Source of the DNA: Symbiodinium natans
Taxonomy: Eukaryota > Sar > Dinophyceae > Suessiales > Symbiodiniaceae
Length of the DNA: 64,000 bases
Direction of reading: 5' to 3'
NCBI GenBank assembly: GCA_905221605.1
Contig: CAJNDS010000001.1
Location: 1,790,025 to 1,854,024, forward strand
Position 1 is the first letter of the stretch. Every line of letters starts with the position of its first letter. Position numbers and translations under genes: made by a program. Positions 55,253-64,000 of the stretch are shown here, in pieces. The notes below the pieces were generated by a model. The model was not told the origin of the DNA and made no database searches. It saw only the letters and a list, made by a program, of their open reading frames with translations.

Positions 55253-55378
55253 ATGGGGGGGGTAGGTACCTAGGGAACCTTAGGGAACCTTCGGGAGCCT
55301 TAGGGAGTAGTAGGGAGTATTAGGGAACCTTGGGTTCCATACCCCCTTTGAACCCCCCTCCCTTAAGAACTCCACAAA
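55253..55378. mobile_element. TAGGTACCTAGGGAACCTTAGG element
   Basis: Tandem GGAACCTTAGGGA units at one end and CCCCCCTCCCTTAAGAAC at the other. An opposite-strand copy lies at 21240-21352 and a degenerate one near 57780-57875. Confidence 0.6.
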
Positions 55379-55475
55379 GCCAAACATCGTGCAGCGGAGT
55401 GCCTCGTCGGACTCGAGCCACCCAGCCGCCCTCCTCCTTCGAGTTCCGGGTTGAGGATGCAGGGTGTAGGGTTTA

Positions 55476-55574
55476 CTAGTTCATGGTTGGGATAGTGTTA
55501 AAAATTGAAAATTCCATTCCGTTATTGAGTTCAAGTACCCTTAAAAATGTAAAATGTGCCCCACTGTGACAAAG
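55476..55574. mobile_element. Third copy of the CTAGTTCATGG...GACAAAG MITE
   Basis: Starts CTAGTTCATGGTTGGG, ends CCCCACTGTGACAAAG; flanks TTTA and TATA (one mismatch). Shares the central AAGTACCCTTAA... segment with the other copies. Confidence 0.75.
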
Positions 55575-56354
55575 TATAGGGTTTAGGGTTCAGGGTGTAA
55601 TTTTGGTGTTTGAGGTTGGAAAGGGGGAGGGGGAAGAACGATGTGGGACTGAGGGGGGGGCCAAGGGTAGACAGGCAGGAGCTGCTGGTATGATGAGCTA
55701 TGTCTGCTACCGGCCATGAGAATTTCGAGAGTCGTATCCGCATTTCGCAAGAAAAACCTCGTTGATGACTACACCCTAACTAGGGGCTTACGATACTACG
55801 GGTACCTTTATTGGGGTCCCTCTTATTGGGGTCCCCTATTTTCGTAAACCCCTACATACTACGTGCACGTGAGGCCCCGATTTACGAGCCGAATCATCGA
55901 ATCCGCAGCGAATCGCAGGAGTCCAGTAAATGCTACTCAAACTCCGCGTTCAACCACGTGAAAGAGATTTAGACATATATGGGGTTCCCGAAATTAGGGA
56001 TACCTTATTGGGGTGCTTAATATAAGGGGATCCCACAATTTGATGGTCTACATTAAGGATCACTTATTTCCGCAAACCCCCATATATCCCTAAACCCTAA
56101 ACCCTAAACCCTAAACCCTGAAGCTTGAAGAAAAGCACAGAACTCTTGAGGAGACGGGCAGAAGAGGGCACCACTGGGCTTCCCAGTTTTCCCGAAGCCC
56201 CAAATCCTAAACCCTAAACCTTAGCAACCCTGAACCCCGAAACTTATGACCCCTGAACCCTGAACCCCAAACCCTAGGTCCTAAACCATAGACCTTAGTA
56301 GCCCTAAACCCTAAACCCTAAACCCTAAACCCTAAACCCTAAACCCTAAAACGC

Positions 56355-56752
56355 TCGGGAAAGCCTGCGTCTTCAGCCGCTGGAAGAGGCCCGCTGAGGG
56401 TGCCATGAAGGCCTTTCTGGATTAGGGTTAGGGTTTAGCGTTTAGGGTTTAGGGTTTAGGGTTTAGGGTTTAGGGTTTAGGGTTTAGGGTTTAGGGTTTA
56501 GGGTTTAGGGTTTAGGGTTTAGGGTTTAGGGTTTAGGGTTTAGGGTTTAGGGTTTAGGGTTGGTTGCAGTCTTGGCTTAGGGTCGTAGGGCTGGGGTTTT
56601 CGGGGATTTTGGGGTCTTGGGAGGGCTGGTCGTCATGATGAGGAGCTGCGTCCCGTGCTGCGCGCGGCCACCCGACTCGCTCAGTATGCGGTCGACAGCG
56701 GCAGTCAGAGGCTGAAGCAGGCGGATCTTGATGTCCAGATGCTCAAGGGTGT
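56355..56752. other. Two exon-like islands around an array
   Basis: 56420-56355 minus reads AFMAPSAGLFQRLKTQAFP. 56612-56752 is open on both strands: plus EELRPVLRAATRLAQYAV with AG|G and GT boundaries, minus HLDIKIRLLQPLTAAVDRI. Strand unresolved for the second. Confidence 0.35.
56430..56560 (+). repeat. Clean (TTTAGGG)n array
   Basis: About 17 units, between two exon-like islands (56355-56425 and 56612-56752). Confidence 0.93.
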
Positions 56753-56868
56753 AGGGTTTAGGGCTTAGGACAAAACCCTAAACCCTAAACCCTAAACTTT
56801 GGCTTAAGCAGCTTTTGGGGCTGCCCCAGAACCGTGGAAGGTGGATCGGGGCCCCCTGCCCTGTTTTG

Positions 56869-57075
56869 GGGTTTACGAAAATAGGGGACCCCGAAAATAG
56901 ACCACCAAACAGTAGGGTTGAGGGTTTATCGTTTAGGGTTCAGGGTATAGGGTATGGGGTTTAGGGTTTAGAGTTTGGGATTTAGGGTTTGGGGTTTGGG
57001 GTTTAGGGTGTAGGGTTTAAGGTTCCCTTTCAACAAGGACGCCAATAAGGTACCCCTCATTTCGGAAAGCGCCTT
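56869..57075. mobile_element. GGGGTTTACGAAAATAGGGG-family MITE containing a telomere-type array
   Basis: Left end GGGGTTTACGAAAATAGGGG, right end GGTACCCCTCATTTCGGAAA, with about 110 bp of degenerate TTTAGGG repeat between them. Confidence 0.7.
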
Positions 57076-57679
57076 TTTGGTTTAGGTGCACTGTCAATTC
57101 CATGAAAAGGGGGAACAGCCTACTAAGCCCGAACATCAAGGGACTAAAGGAGGGAGCCCCTTTAAATAAGGGACCTTAGGGATTCTTTTGGGGTGATTTA
57201 GGGGGTACTTAGGTACATAGGGACCTTTCAAGGTATATAGAGGGGTTACATAGGGGAAGATCCCTCTAGGGGTCCCTCTTAGGTACACAGAAGCTATCGA
57301 TGCCTGTACCTGATAGACCCAACCGCAGAATCCCAAACCAGGAAGGGGCACAGGCTTCTGCCTTGTGAACCCCCCATAAACCCTGAACCCTGAACTCTAC
57401 GCTCTGAACCCTGAACACCTAAACCCTCGAGGAAGTGGGGGGAAGGCAGGCACCAGGTTTTGGGCTGAGGGCTTAGGGTTCAGGGTTTCAGGGAACCCTA
57501 AACCCTAAACCCTAAACCTTAAACCCTAAACCCTAAACCCTAAACCCTAAACCCTATGTAAGAGGGTTTAAGGGTCCACTGTGCGACTCCTGCCGGGCTA
57601 CGGTGAAGTTGGCTGCAGGTGCGAAGCGCCAGCTGGGTGGACAGATCCACAGAGCCTGACCATGCAGTAGGCGGTTTAG

Positions 57680-57782
57680 GGCCTGAGGGTTTAGGGTTTA
57701 GGGTTTAGGGTTTAGGGTTTAGGGTTTAGGGTTTAGGGTTTAGGGTTTAGGGTTTAGGGTTTAGGGTTTAGGGTTTAGGGTA
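57680..57782 (+). repeat. Clean (TTTAGGG)n array
   Basis: About 14 units, followed by a G run and a degenerate dispersed element. Confidence 0.93.
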
Positions 57783-58494
57783 CCTTAGGGAAATGTGGGA
57801 CGCGCTGGGGGGGCTGGGGGGGGGGGGGGGTGCAAGGGAAGTTTGGGGAACTTTGATTCCCCCTCCCTTGAAGGACCCTAAACCCTAAACCTCAAAGCCA
57901 TGAGGGTTCAGGCTTGGGCTTTGTAGGGCTTAGGTTTCAAAGGTGAACTCAGAAAGTCTGCAAAAGCAACCTCGACCCTAAACCCTAAAGCCCCTAAACC
58001 TCCACACCCTAAAACCTAAACCCCAAACCCTAAACAACAAACCACAAGCCCCAAACCCCAAGCCCTAAACTCTCAACCCCAAACCCCAGACCATGCAAAC
58101 CCTAAACCGTAAAACCTTAATTCCAAAAAATCCTAGACCCTATACTAAACCCAAAAACATGAATCCGTAAACCCTACATCCTAAACCCCAAATCCCAAAC
58201 CCTACTAAAACCCCTCATGAAACCCCTGCACCCACAAACTCAAAACCCTAAAAACCCCAAACCCTGAACCCTAAGCCCTCAACCCAAAACCCCAAACGGC
58301 AAACCCTAAACCCTAATTAAACCCTCAACCACAAAACCCCAGACCCCAAACCCCAAACCCTAAACCCTAGCCCTAAACCCTAAACCCTCAAGCTGAACTT
58401 TGGCGCACCGGGAGGAGCCCGGAAGACGCGAAGAACGCTGAAGTTCGGTGCCTGAGGAGAGGGGAGCTCCCGCGCCCTGATTGGGTTTAGGGTT

Positions 58495-58890
58495 TAGGGT
58501 TTAGGGTTTAGGGTTTAGGGTTTAGGGTTTAGGCTTTAGGCTTTAGGCTTTAGGCTTTAGGCTTTAGGCTTTAGGCTTTAGGCTTTAGGCTTTAGGCTTT
58601 AGGCTTTAGGCTTTGGGCTTTGGGCTTTGGGCTTTGGGCTTTGGGCTTTCGGCTTTCGGCTTTAGGCGTTAGGCTTAGGCTTTAGGCTTTCGGCGTTAGG
58701 CTTTAGGCTTTAGGCTTTCGGCTTTCGGCTTTCGGCTTTCGGCTTTCGGCTTTCGGCTTTCAGCTTTAGGCTTTAGGCTCTAGGCTCTAGGCTCTAGGCT
58801 CTAGGCTCTAGGCTCTAGGCTCTAGGCTCTAGGCTTTAGGCTTTAGGCTTTAGGCTTTAGGCTTTGGGCTTTGGGCTCTGGGCTCTAGGC
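58495..58890 (+). repeat. TTTAGGG array converted to TTTAGGC, TTTGGGC, TTTCGGC and TCTAGGC blocks
   Basis: After about 7 normal units the array becomes GGCTTTA x13, GGCTTTG x6, GGCTTTC, then GGCTCTA x9 and back to GGCTTTA. Each variant forms a run. TTTAGGC is not the telomere repeat of this genome as judged from the rest of the window. Confidence 0.95.
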
Positions 58891-59329
58891 TTTTAGGGCT
58901 TAGGGCTCAGGGTTTTAAGGTTTGGGGCTAAGGGTTTAGGCTTTAGGGTTTAGGGCTCAGGGTGCAGGTTGAGGGTTGAGGGTTGAGGGTTTAGGGTTCA
59001 GGGTTCAGGGTTTAGGGTTTAGGGTTTGGGGTTTAGGGTTTCGGGTTTGGGGTTTGGGGTTTCGGGTTTCGGGTTTCGGGTCTTTTAGGGCTGAGGGTTC
59101 AGGGCTTCAGGGCTTCAGGGCTTCGGGGATTTAAATAGCGTTTCACGTTTTTAGGGTTTGGGGTGCACGCATGGGGCTTGGATGTCTAACTAGGGCCATG
59201 GCGGCCCCCCAAAGACCTCCACCAAACCCTACCAAACCCTAACAAACCCTAGCAAACCCTAACCAAACCCAAACAAACCCTGAGCCCTAAACCCTAAACC
59301 CTAAGCCCTAACCCCTGGCCCCAACACCC

Positions 59330-59650
59330 TCATATAAGCACTGTCTGGCCCGCAAAAAATACCAGCGATTGGTCGCCCCTTGCGGGACGGGACCACGGGC
59401 GGGGGAAGCCCAGACGCCCGGATCCAGAGCCGTCCGATCTAAGAAGTCCTCTTGCGGAATGCTTCCGCCGGATGGCCGGTGATTTGAACACCTTAAGCCC
59501 CCAGCAAGTGCACCAAAGCAGGAATATTGGGATAACAACCCTGGGCAGCCCGAAGAAGCTACGGCGAACCCCTCCGCTCCGCAACAGGCGCCTGGGTCCC
59601 AAAGTCGTCCCCTAACGTGGGGCGGGACGAGGGACGAGGGGCATGTCCTG
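59330..59650. other. Repeat-free 320-bp island
   Basis: Open on both strands; plus reads LSPQQVHQSRNIGITTLGS before a stop, minus has hydrophobic FLLWCTCWGL. Nothing recognised. 57880-58390 and 58900-59330 hold only degenerate repeat. Confidence 0.3.
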
Positions 59651-59714
59651 ACGAATCTGTCGCCGCCATCCCTAAACCCTAAGCACGAAAGCCGAAGCCC
59701 TAAGCCCGGAACCC

Positions 59715-59817
59715 TCAGTAAACCCTAAACCCTAAACCCTAAACCCTAAACCCTAAACCCTAAACCCTAAACCCTAAACCCTAAACCCTAAACCCTAAAC
59801 CCTAAACCCTAAACCCT
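59715..59817 (+). repeat. Clean (CCCTAAA)n array
   Basis: About 14 units. Confidence 0.93.
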
Positions 59818-60628
59818 ACCCCCTGAACCCTACCCCCTGAACCCAAAACCCATGTCAGAAGAGGCGCGTGTAGAGCTGTGAGAGGTCCACCTGACCGGCC
59901 AGGAGATCGCGTCCCGGGACTCTTGAGTCGTTTTGGGTTTTTTTTTTGCGAGGAGAAAACAAGAACCATGTTGCCGGGGCGACAGGGGGCCCTTAGTTAC
60001 AAGTACAATCCCTACACCGGGCTACAAGCCCTGGCTTAGGAAGTCTCCAAAATCCTCAACCCTAAACCCCTTAGGAAGTCTCCTAGGAAACGCGTGACAA
60101 AGCCTAGACCCTAAGCTCAAGGGAGTCATGCGCGGACCCCTGAGAACGTTTAGGGTTTAGGGTTCAGGGCTACTCCTAACACGGCCCTTATATTCCTTTC
60201 GATGATCTTCAACCGGGGTCCAAGGTAGAGTCCCATGATAGAGGCGAACTGGGACTCGCAATACGCGGCCATTCATCAACCCTAAACCCTAAACCCTAAA
60301 CCGTAAACCCTGAACCCTAAACCCTAAACCCTAAACCCCAAACCCTAAACCCTAAACCCTTAACCCTAAACCCTAAACCCTAAGAGAGGATGATGCTGCC
60401 CGCTTACCTCCAAAGGGTTATCTCGGGTCGGGCTGCCCTAATCCTGAAACCCTTTCCCCGAGGCGAAGCTAGGGTGGGTAGTAGAAGATCTCCTACCCCG
60501 TAAAGGGGTTTTTCGGGGCTTAGGTTTTGGGGGTTTAGGGCGCAGGGCTTGGGGTTTAGGGGGCCGTCGCATCAGGGGCAAAGAGAGAGAAGACCCTAAC
60601 TGAGGAAGTGGAAATGGAATTTCTGCTT

Positions 60629-60735
60629 GGAGGTTCAAGGTACTTATATCCCCAATTATGACTGTACTTCCAAGCCCCCTAATTAAGTCCTACGTAGGTT
60701 GTAAGTAGACTCATAGTGAACCTCCAAGTATAAGC
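60629..60735. mobile_element. CTTGGAGGTTC-family MITE, uninterrupted
   Basis: CTTGGAGGTTCAAGG ... TGAACCTCCAAG with a compact 100-bp body; useful as the empty-site reference for the interrupted copies. Confidence 0.75.
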
Positions 60736-61179
60736 CTAAACCCTAAACCGTAAACCCTAAACCCTCAGAAGTCTAAACCATCAAGTACCCGCGGCACCTG
60801 GTAGTTTAGCAAGGCTGTGGAGTTCGTGTCCTGCACGCGCGTCGGGAGGAGGGGCGGGGGTGGGGGCGGGGGAACTGGTGGAGTGAGGTTTCGGATGCGG
60901 GTTGCGGTTTAGGCTTGAGGGTTTAGGGCTCAGGGTTTAGGATTGAAGTTAAACCCTCAACCCAAGCCTTTAAAACACCAACGCCAGCAACCCCAATGCC
61001 TGATTTGTTGTGGGTTTAGGGTTTAGGGTTTAGGGCTTAGGGCTTAGGGCTTAGGGTTTAGGGTCCTCAAGCACAAGACCCAAGACTGCAAGTGAAAGGA
61101 TCCCACCATTCACCATTTCCAAAACCCCTGCAGCCCAAAATTGTAAGACTGGGCTAAGTTACCACAACAGGGATATGTG

Positions 61180-61524
61180 CTAACGCATCTCCTGAAGAAG
61201 CCCAATGGTGCTCCCTTCCTTGCTCGTGGCGAACTCATCCAGCCGTTCGAGCTGAGCACCAATGACGACGGCAGAGTGCTCGACTTTCTGCCCCGAAACC
61301 TGACCCTCGGTCGCGTGAGTGACCTCCGCAGGGATAGGTAAGACGTGAGTTTCTCCCTCAGAGCACTCCCTTGCTCCCGACAGAAGTAAAACAGGCCCTG
61401 CCAAGTTGCTGGTGACTGAAGATAAGCTCCTTAACCAGAACACACTCGAGGATGAAGACCTCCTACGTTGCCTAGACCCAGGTGCGTAAACCTTACTCAC
61501 GCAAACAGATGCAAACAGACACAA
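61180..61524 (-). CDS. Hypothetical ORF, doubtful
   Basis: An ATG-started 114-codon frame in a 380-bp repeat-free island. Ser-rich N-terminus, then VVIGAQLERLDEFATSKEGS. The plus strand is also open with protein-like sequence (KKPNGAPFLARGELIQPFEL). Either could be an exon; the full-length frame as a gene is unlikely in this genome. Confidence 0.3.
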   Translation of the reverse strand: MCLFASVCVSKVYAPGSRQRRRSSSSSVFWLRSLSSVTSNLAGPVLLLSGARECSEGETHVLPIPAEVTHATEGQVSGQKVEHSAVVIGAQLERLDEFATSKEGSTIGLLQEMR

Positions 61525-61619
61525 TTCGACCTTAGTCCCTGATAGCCCGCAGCAACCTCGTAACTTACAACCCTAAGTAGACCTTGATACTACCCCGACA
61601 CCCGACACCCGCATACCCT

Positions 61620-61765
61620 AACAAGCCTAGCAACCCCAAGGACCCCAAGGACCCTAAGGACCCTAGCAAACCCAGCAACCCTAGTAACCCTAGCAACCCC
61701 AACAACCCTAGCAACCCTAACAACCCCCAATTAGCAACCCTAGCAACCCTAAACCCTGGCAACCC
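61620..61765 (+). repeat. (CCCTAGCAA)n / (CCCCAAGGA)n 9-bp array
   Basis: Nine-base units CCCTAGCAA, CCCCAACAA and CCCCAAGGA; another 9-mer derivative of the telomere-type unit. Followed at 61830-61950 by a C-rich TTCCCCCCC tract. Open frames on both strands are repeat translations. Confidence 0.88.
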
Positions 61766-62044
61766 CAAACCCTAGCATGCCTAAACCCTTAACCTTCAAC
61801 CCCAAACCCGAAACCCCAAACCCTAAACCCCCTTCCCCCCCCCTTCCCCCCCCTTCCCCCCCCCTTCCCCCCCTTCCCCCCCCCCCTTCCCCCCCCTTCC
61901 CCCCCCCCCCCCCCCCTTCCCCCCCCCCCTCCCCCCCCCTTCCCCCACCCCGGTCCATCACTTGGATCGAGTCAGCAAGGAAGCCGAAAAGATCGAGCCC
62001 TGAGCCTGACGGGATATTGCACGTCATCGGGGTTCAGGGTTTGG

Positions 62045-62290
62045 AACTCAGGGCTTAGGGTTAGGGTTTAGGGTTTGGGTTTAGGGTTTAGGGTTAGGGT
62101 TTAGGGTTTAGGGTTTAGGGTTTAGGGTTTAGGGTTTTTAGGGTTTAGGGTTAGGTTTAGGGTTTAGGGTTCAGGGGTTAGGGGTTAGGTTTAGGGTTTA
62201 GGGTTTAGGGTTTAGGGTTTAGGGTTTAGGGTTTAGGGTTTAGGGTTTAGGGTTTAGGGTTTAGGGTTTAGGGTTTAGGGTTTACAGCCG
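62045..62290 (+). repeat. (TTTAGGG)n array with phase slips
   Basis: About 30 units including TTAGGG and TTTTTAGGG slips. Confidence 0.93.
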
Positions 62291-62689
62291 GGGTTCAGGG
62301 TTTGGATTTCAGGGCTTGGGTTTACGCCTGGCCGGGAAGAGCGCAAACAGAATAGGGGCCCTATTAAGGACGATGGTTTAGGGTTTAGGGTTTAAGATTG
62401 AAGGTTTAGGGTTCAGGGTTTACAGCCTAGGGCGTAGGGTTTAGGTTTGGGGTGTGAGGATTAGGGCTTGGCAAGTGCGGCCTAGGGCTTAGGGTTTAGG
62501 GTTACGATCCTTTAAAAACAGAAGAAGGGAGCATAAAGAATGTCTCAAAGGCCTACCTAGACCTAGACCCTCTGGAGCCCTGAAACCCGAAACCACCGAA
62601 ACCCTCAACCCTCAACCCTCAACCCTAAACCCTAGACCCTAGACCCTAGACCCTACATCCTAAACCCCAAACCCTCAACCCTAAACCGC

Positions 62690-63670
62690 CCGAAGGTGCA
62701 GGCGCGCACCCAAGAATTGGTGGTTCGGCACGCTGCCCTCCATGCGCAGGTTGGAGAACCTGGGCGGCTGCTCCCCCTGTCCCCAATAAGCCTTTAAGGG
62801 TTTAGGGTTTAAGGCTGATGGGGTTTGCATTTTAAGGTTCTCAAGGTTTGGGGCTTAGGGTTTAGGAGGGGTCAGCTTTAGGGGTTTGAGGTTTAGGGGT
62901 TTGGGGTTTGGGGTTTAGGGTTTAGGGTTCAGGGTTTGGGGTTTGGGGTTTCGGGTTTAGGAGCTTGACATGAGGGGAACCTTAAGTTGTCGGTGACGTC
63001 CTTCTTCAGGGGAGCTTTACAGTAAGCGTTTTGGGGCGCCCAAGGAACTCAATCAAACTCAAGCCACCAGAACATCATGAGATCCAATCATCGAATCTGA
63101 ACCCTATCTTGACTACCCCAACCTCTACCCTAAACCCTAAACCCTAAACCCTAAACCCTAAACCCTAAACCCTAAACCCTAAACCCTAAACCCTAAACCC
63201 TAAGCCCATAACCTGAAAAACAAGATCCCCGCAAGGGCTGGCTTTAGTTTCTCCGCCTCCTTGGAAGTACTTGAGCTCCTGAGGGGGTCTTGGCTTGCGG
63301 AGTTCTCCGGGGTTTGCAAATGGCCCCAAATCCTAAACCCCAAACCCCAAACCCCAAACCCCAAACCCTGAACCCTAAACCCTAAACCCCACATGTGGAG
63401 CAACCCTGTTTGGAGCTTTGCCTCGAGCAACCTGTAAGAGAGCCGCCCGTCAGTGATTGGATTTCCCGTTTTCTCAAGCTGGTTTAGGGTTTAGGGTTTA
63501 GGGTTTAGGGTTTAGGGTTTAGGGTTTAGGGTTTAGGGTTTAGGAACCCTAAACCCTTAGCCCTGTTTCGTCCCCAAGGTTTTGGGCCAGTTCTGAGGTT
63601 GATGTGGTGGGCTTCGAGGCGGATCACAGCAGGGGCTTCGGGATGTGGAGTTTGGGAGTTGATGTTACCT
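62690..63670 (-). other. Unassigned exon-like islands near the right end
   Basis: Minus-strand islands at about 62766-62718 (after CCGCCCAG|G: FSNLRMEGSVPNHQFLG, GT donor), 63482-63395 (DGRLSYRLLEAKLQTGLLHM, possibly starting at TTACAG|G inside), 63330-63225 and 63670-63590 (HPEAPAVIRLEAHHINLRTG). They look like exons of one minus-strand gene entering from the right. Family unknown. Confidence 0.4.
63128..63202 (+). repeat. (CCCTAAA)n array
   Basis: About 11 units; comparable arrays at 63485-63545 (TTTAGGG) and 63670-63780 (CCCTAAA with CCCTAAG). Confidence 0.93.
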
Positions 63671-64000
63671 AAACCCTAAACCCTAAGCCCTAAGCCCTAA
63701 ACCCTAAGCCCTAAACCCTAAACCCTAAACCCTAAACCCTAAGCCCTAAACCCTAAACCCTAAACCCTAAACCCTAAAGCCGCGGAAGGAATGAAGGTTA
63801 GGGTTTGGGGAGGGTTTAGGATGAGCCACCAGCCAGGAACCCAAAACAAGGCAGGCAGCATTGCGAACGCCGGATACGTGCGCGTACCTGAACACTGCAA
63901 AGCACAGCGGCCCACATTCAGACTCACACCAGCCCACATCATGAATAATATCTGTCTGTTCGATTCGGTCTAGGTTTCGGAATCAAGCCCTAAAGTCTAA

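Noticed and set aside
61565-62058. ORFs in the CCCTAGCAA and C-rich tracts
   Set aside because: Repeat translations (Asn-Pro, Leu-Gly or poly-Pro/Gly).
1-64000. Chromosome end (true telomere)
   Set aside because: Arrays alternate in orientation, are short and degenerate, and are separated by exons of identifiable genes throughout.
1-64000. CRISPR array, tRNA or rRNA genes
   Set aside because: No spacer-regular repeats of CRISPR type, and no cloverleaf or rRNA segment noticed; tandem units are telomere-type or microsatellite. A tRNA scan would settle small RNAs.

Overview
ORGANISM. The window is very probably nuclear DNA of a dinoflagellate, most likely Symbiodiniaceae-like. The evidence is: (i) a plastid-targeted chlorophyll a/c light-harvesting gene with a bipartite leader; (ii) introns that start with GT, GC or GA and end almost always in AG|G; (iii) every gene I could assemble lies on the minus strand, as in unidirectional dinoflagellate clusters; (iv) a DIRS-type retroelement and a TIR element whose proteins resemble families I know from Symbiodinium; (v) plant-type telomere repeat TTTAGGG/CCCTAAA in both orientations throughout. 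It is not a chromosome end: array orientation flips constantly and unique exons sit between arrays.

HOW TO READ IT. Long ORFs are misleading here. The real genes are chopped into exons of 8 to 340 nt lying as islands between telomere-type arrays and small inverted-repeat elements. By hand-splicing (AG|G acceptor, G[T/C/A] donor) I rebuilt two complete genes whose exon lengths sum to multiples of three with no internal stop: a folate-biopterin (BT1) family transporter, 16 exons, 15242 down to 7200 (571 aa), and an LHC protein, 16 exons, 52580 down to 24106 (251 or 255 aa). A K+ channel fragment (about 1430-3154) and a second copy of the LHC leader exons (18543-21680) are partial.

LAYOUT. 1-3.2 kb: K+ channel pore exons in arrays. 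3.2-7.2 kb: arrays, MITEs and unassigned exon-like islands. 7.2-15.2 kb: BT1 transporter. 15.3-18.5 kb: arrays and exon-like islands. 18.5-21.7 kb: plastid-leader paralogue. 24.1-52.6 kb: LHC gene. Its intron 10 (29645-45171) holds a decayed DIRS-like retroelement (about 30.5-44.9 kb, minus), whose gag is split by an 8.56-kb TIR element (35029-43589, AA/TT duplication). 52.6-64 kb: arrays, MITEs and unassigned exon-like islands.

MAIN OBSERVATION. Introns look like insertions. Short direct repeats straddle many splice sites: the upstream copy supplies the GT/GC/GA donor and an AG before the downstream copy is the acceptor. Several introns are exactly a MITE of form CT...AG plus a 4-bp target duplication (14298-14420 with AATC, 7318-7408 with ATAC). 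Others are telomere-type arrays with about 8-12 bp flanking duplications, and arrays also interrupt MITEs in the same way. This points to intron creation by introner-like transposons and by insertion of telomere-type repeat. Exon calls are hand-made and need transcripts to confirm them.
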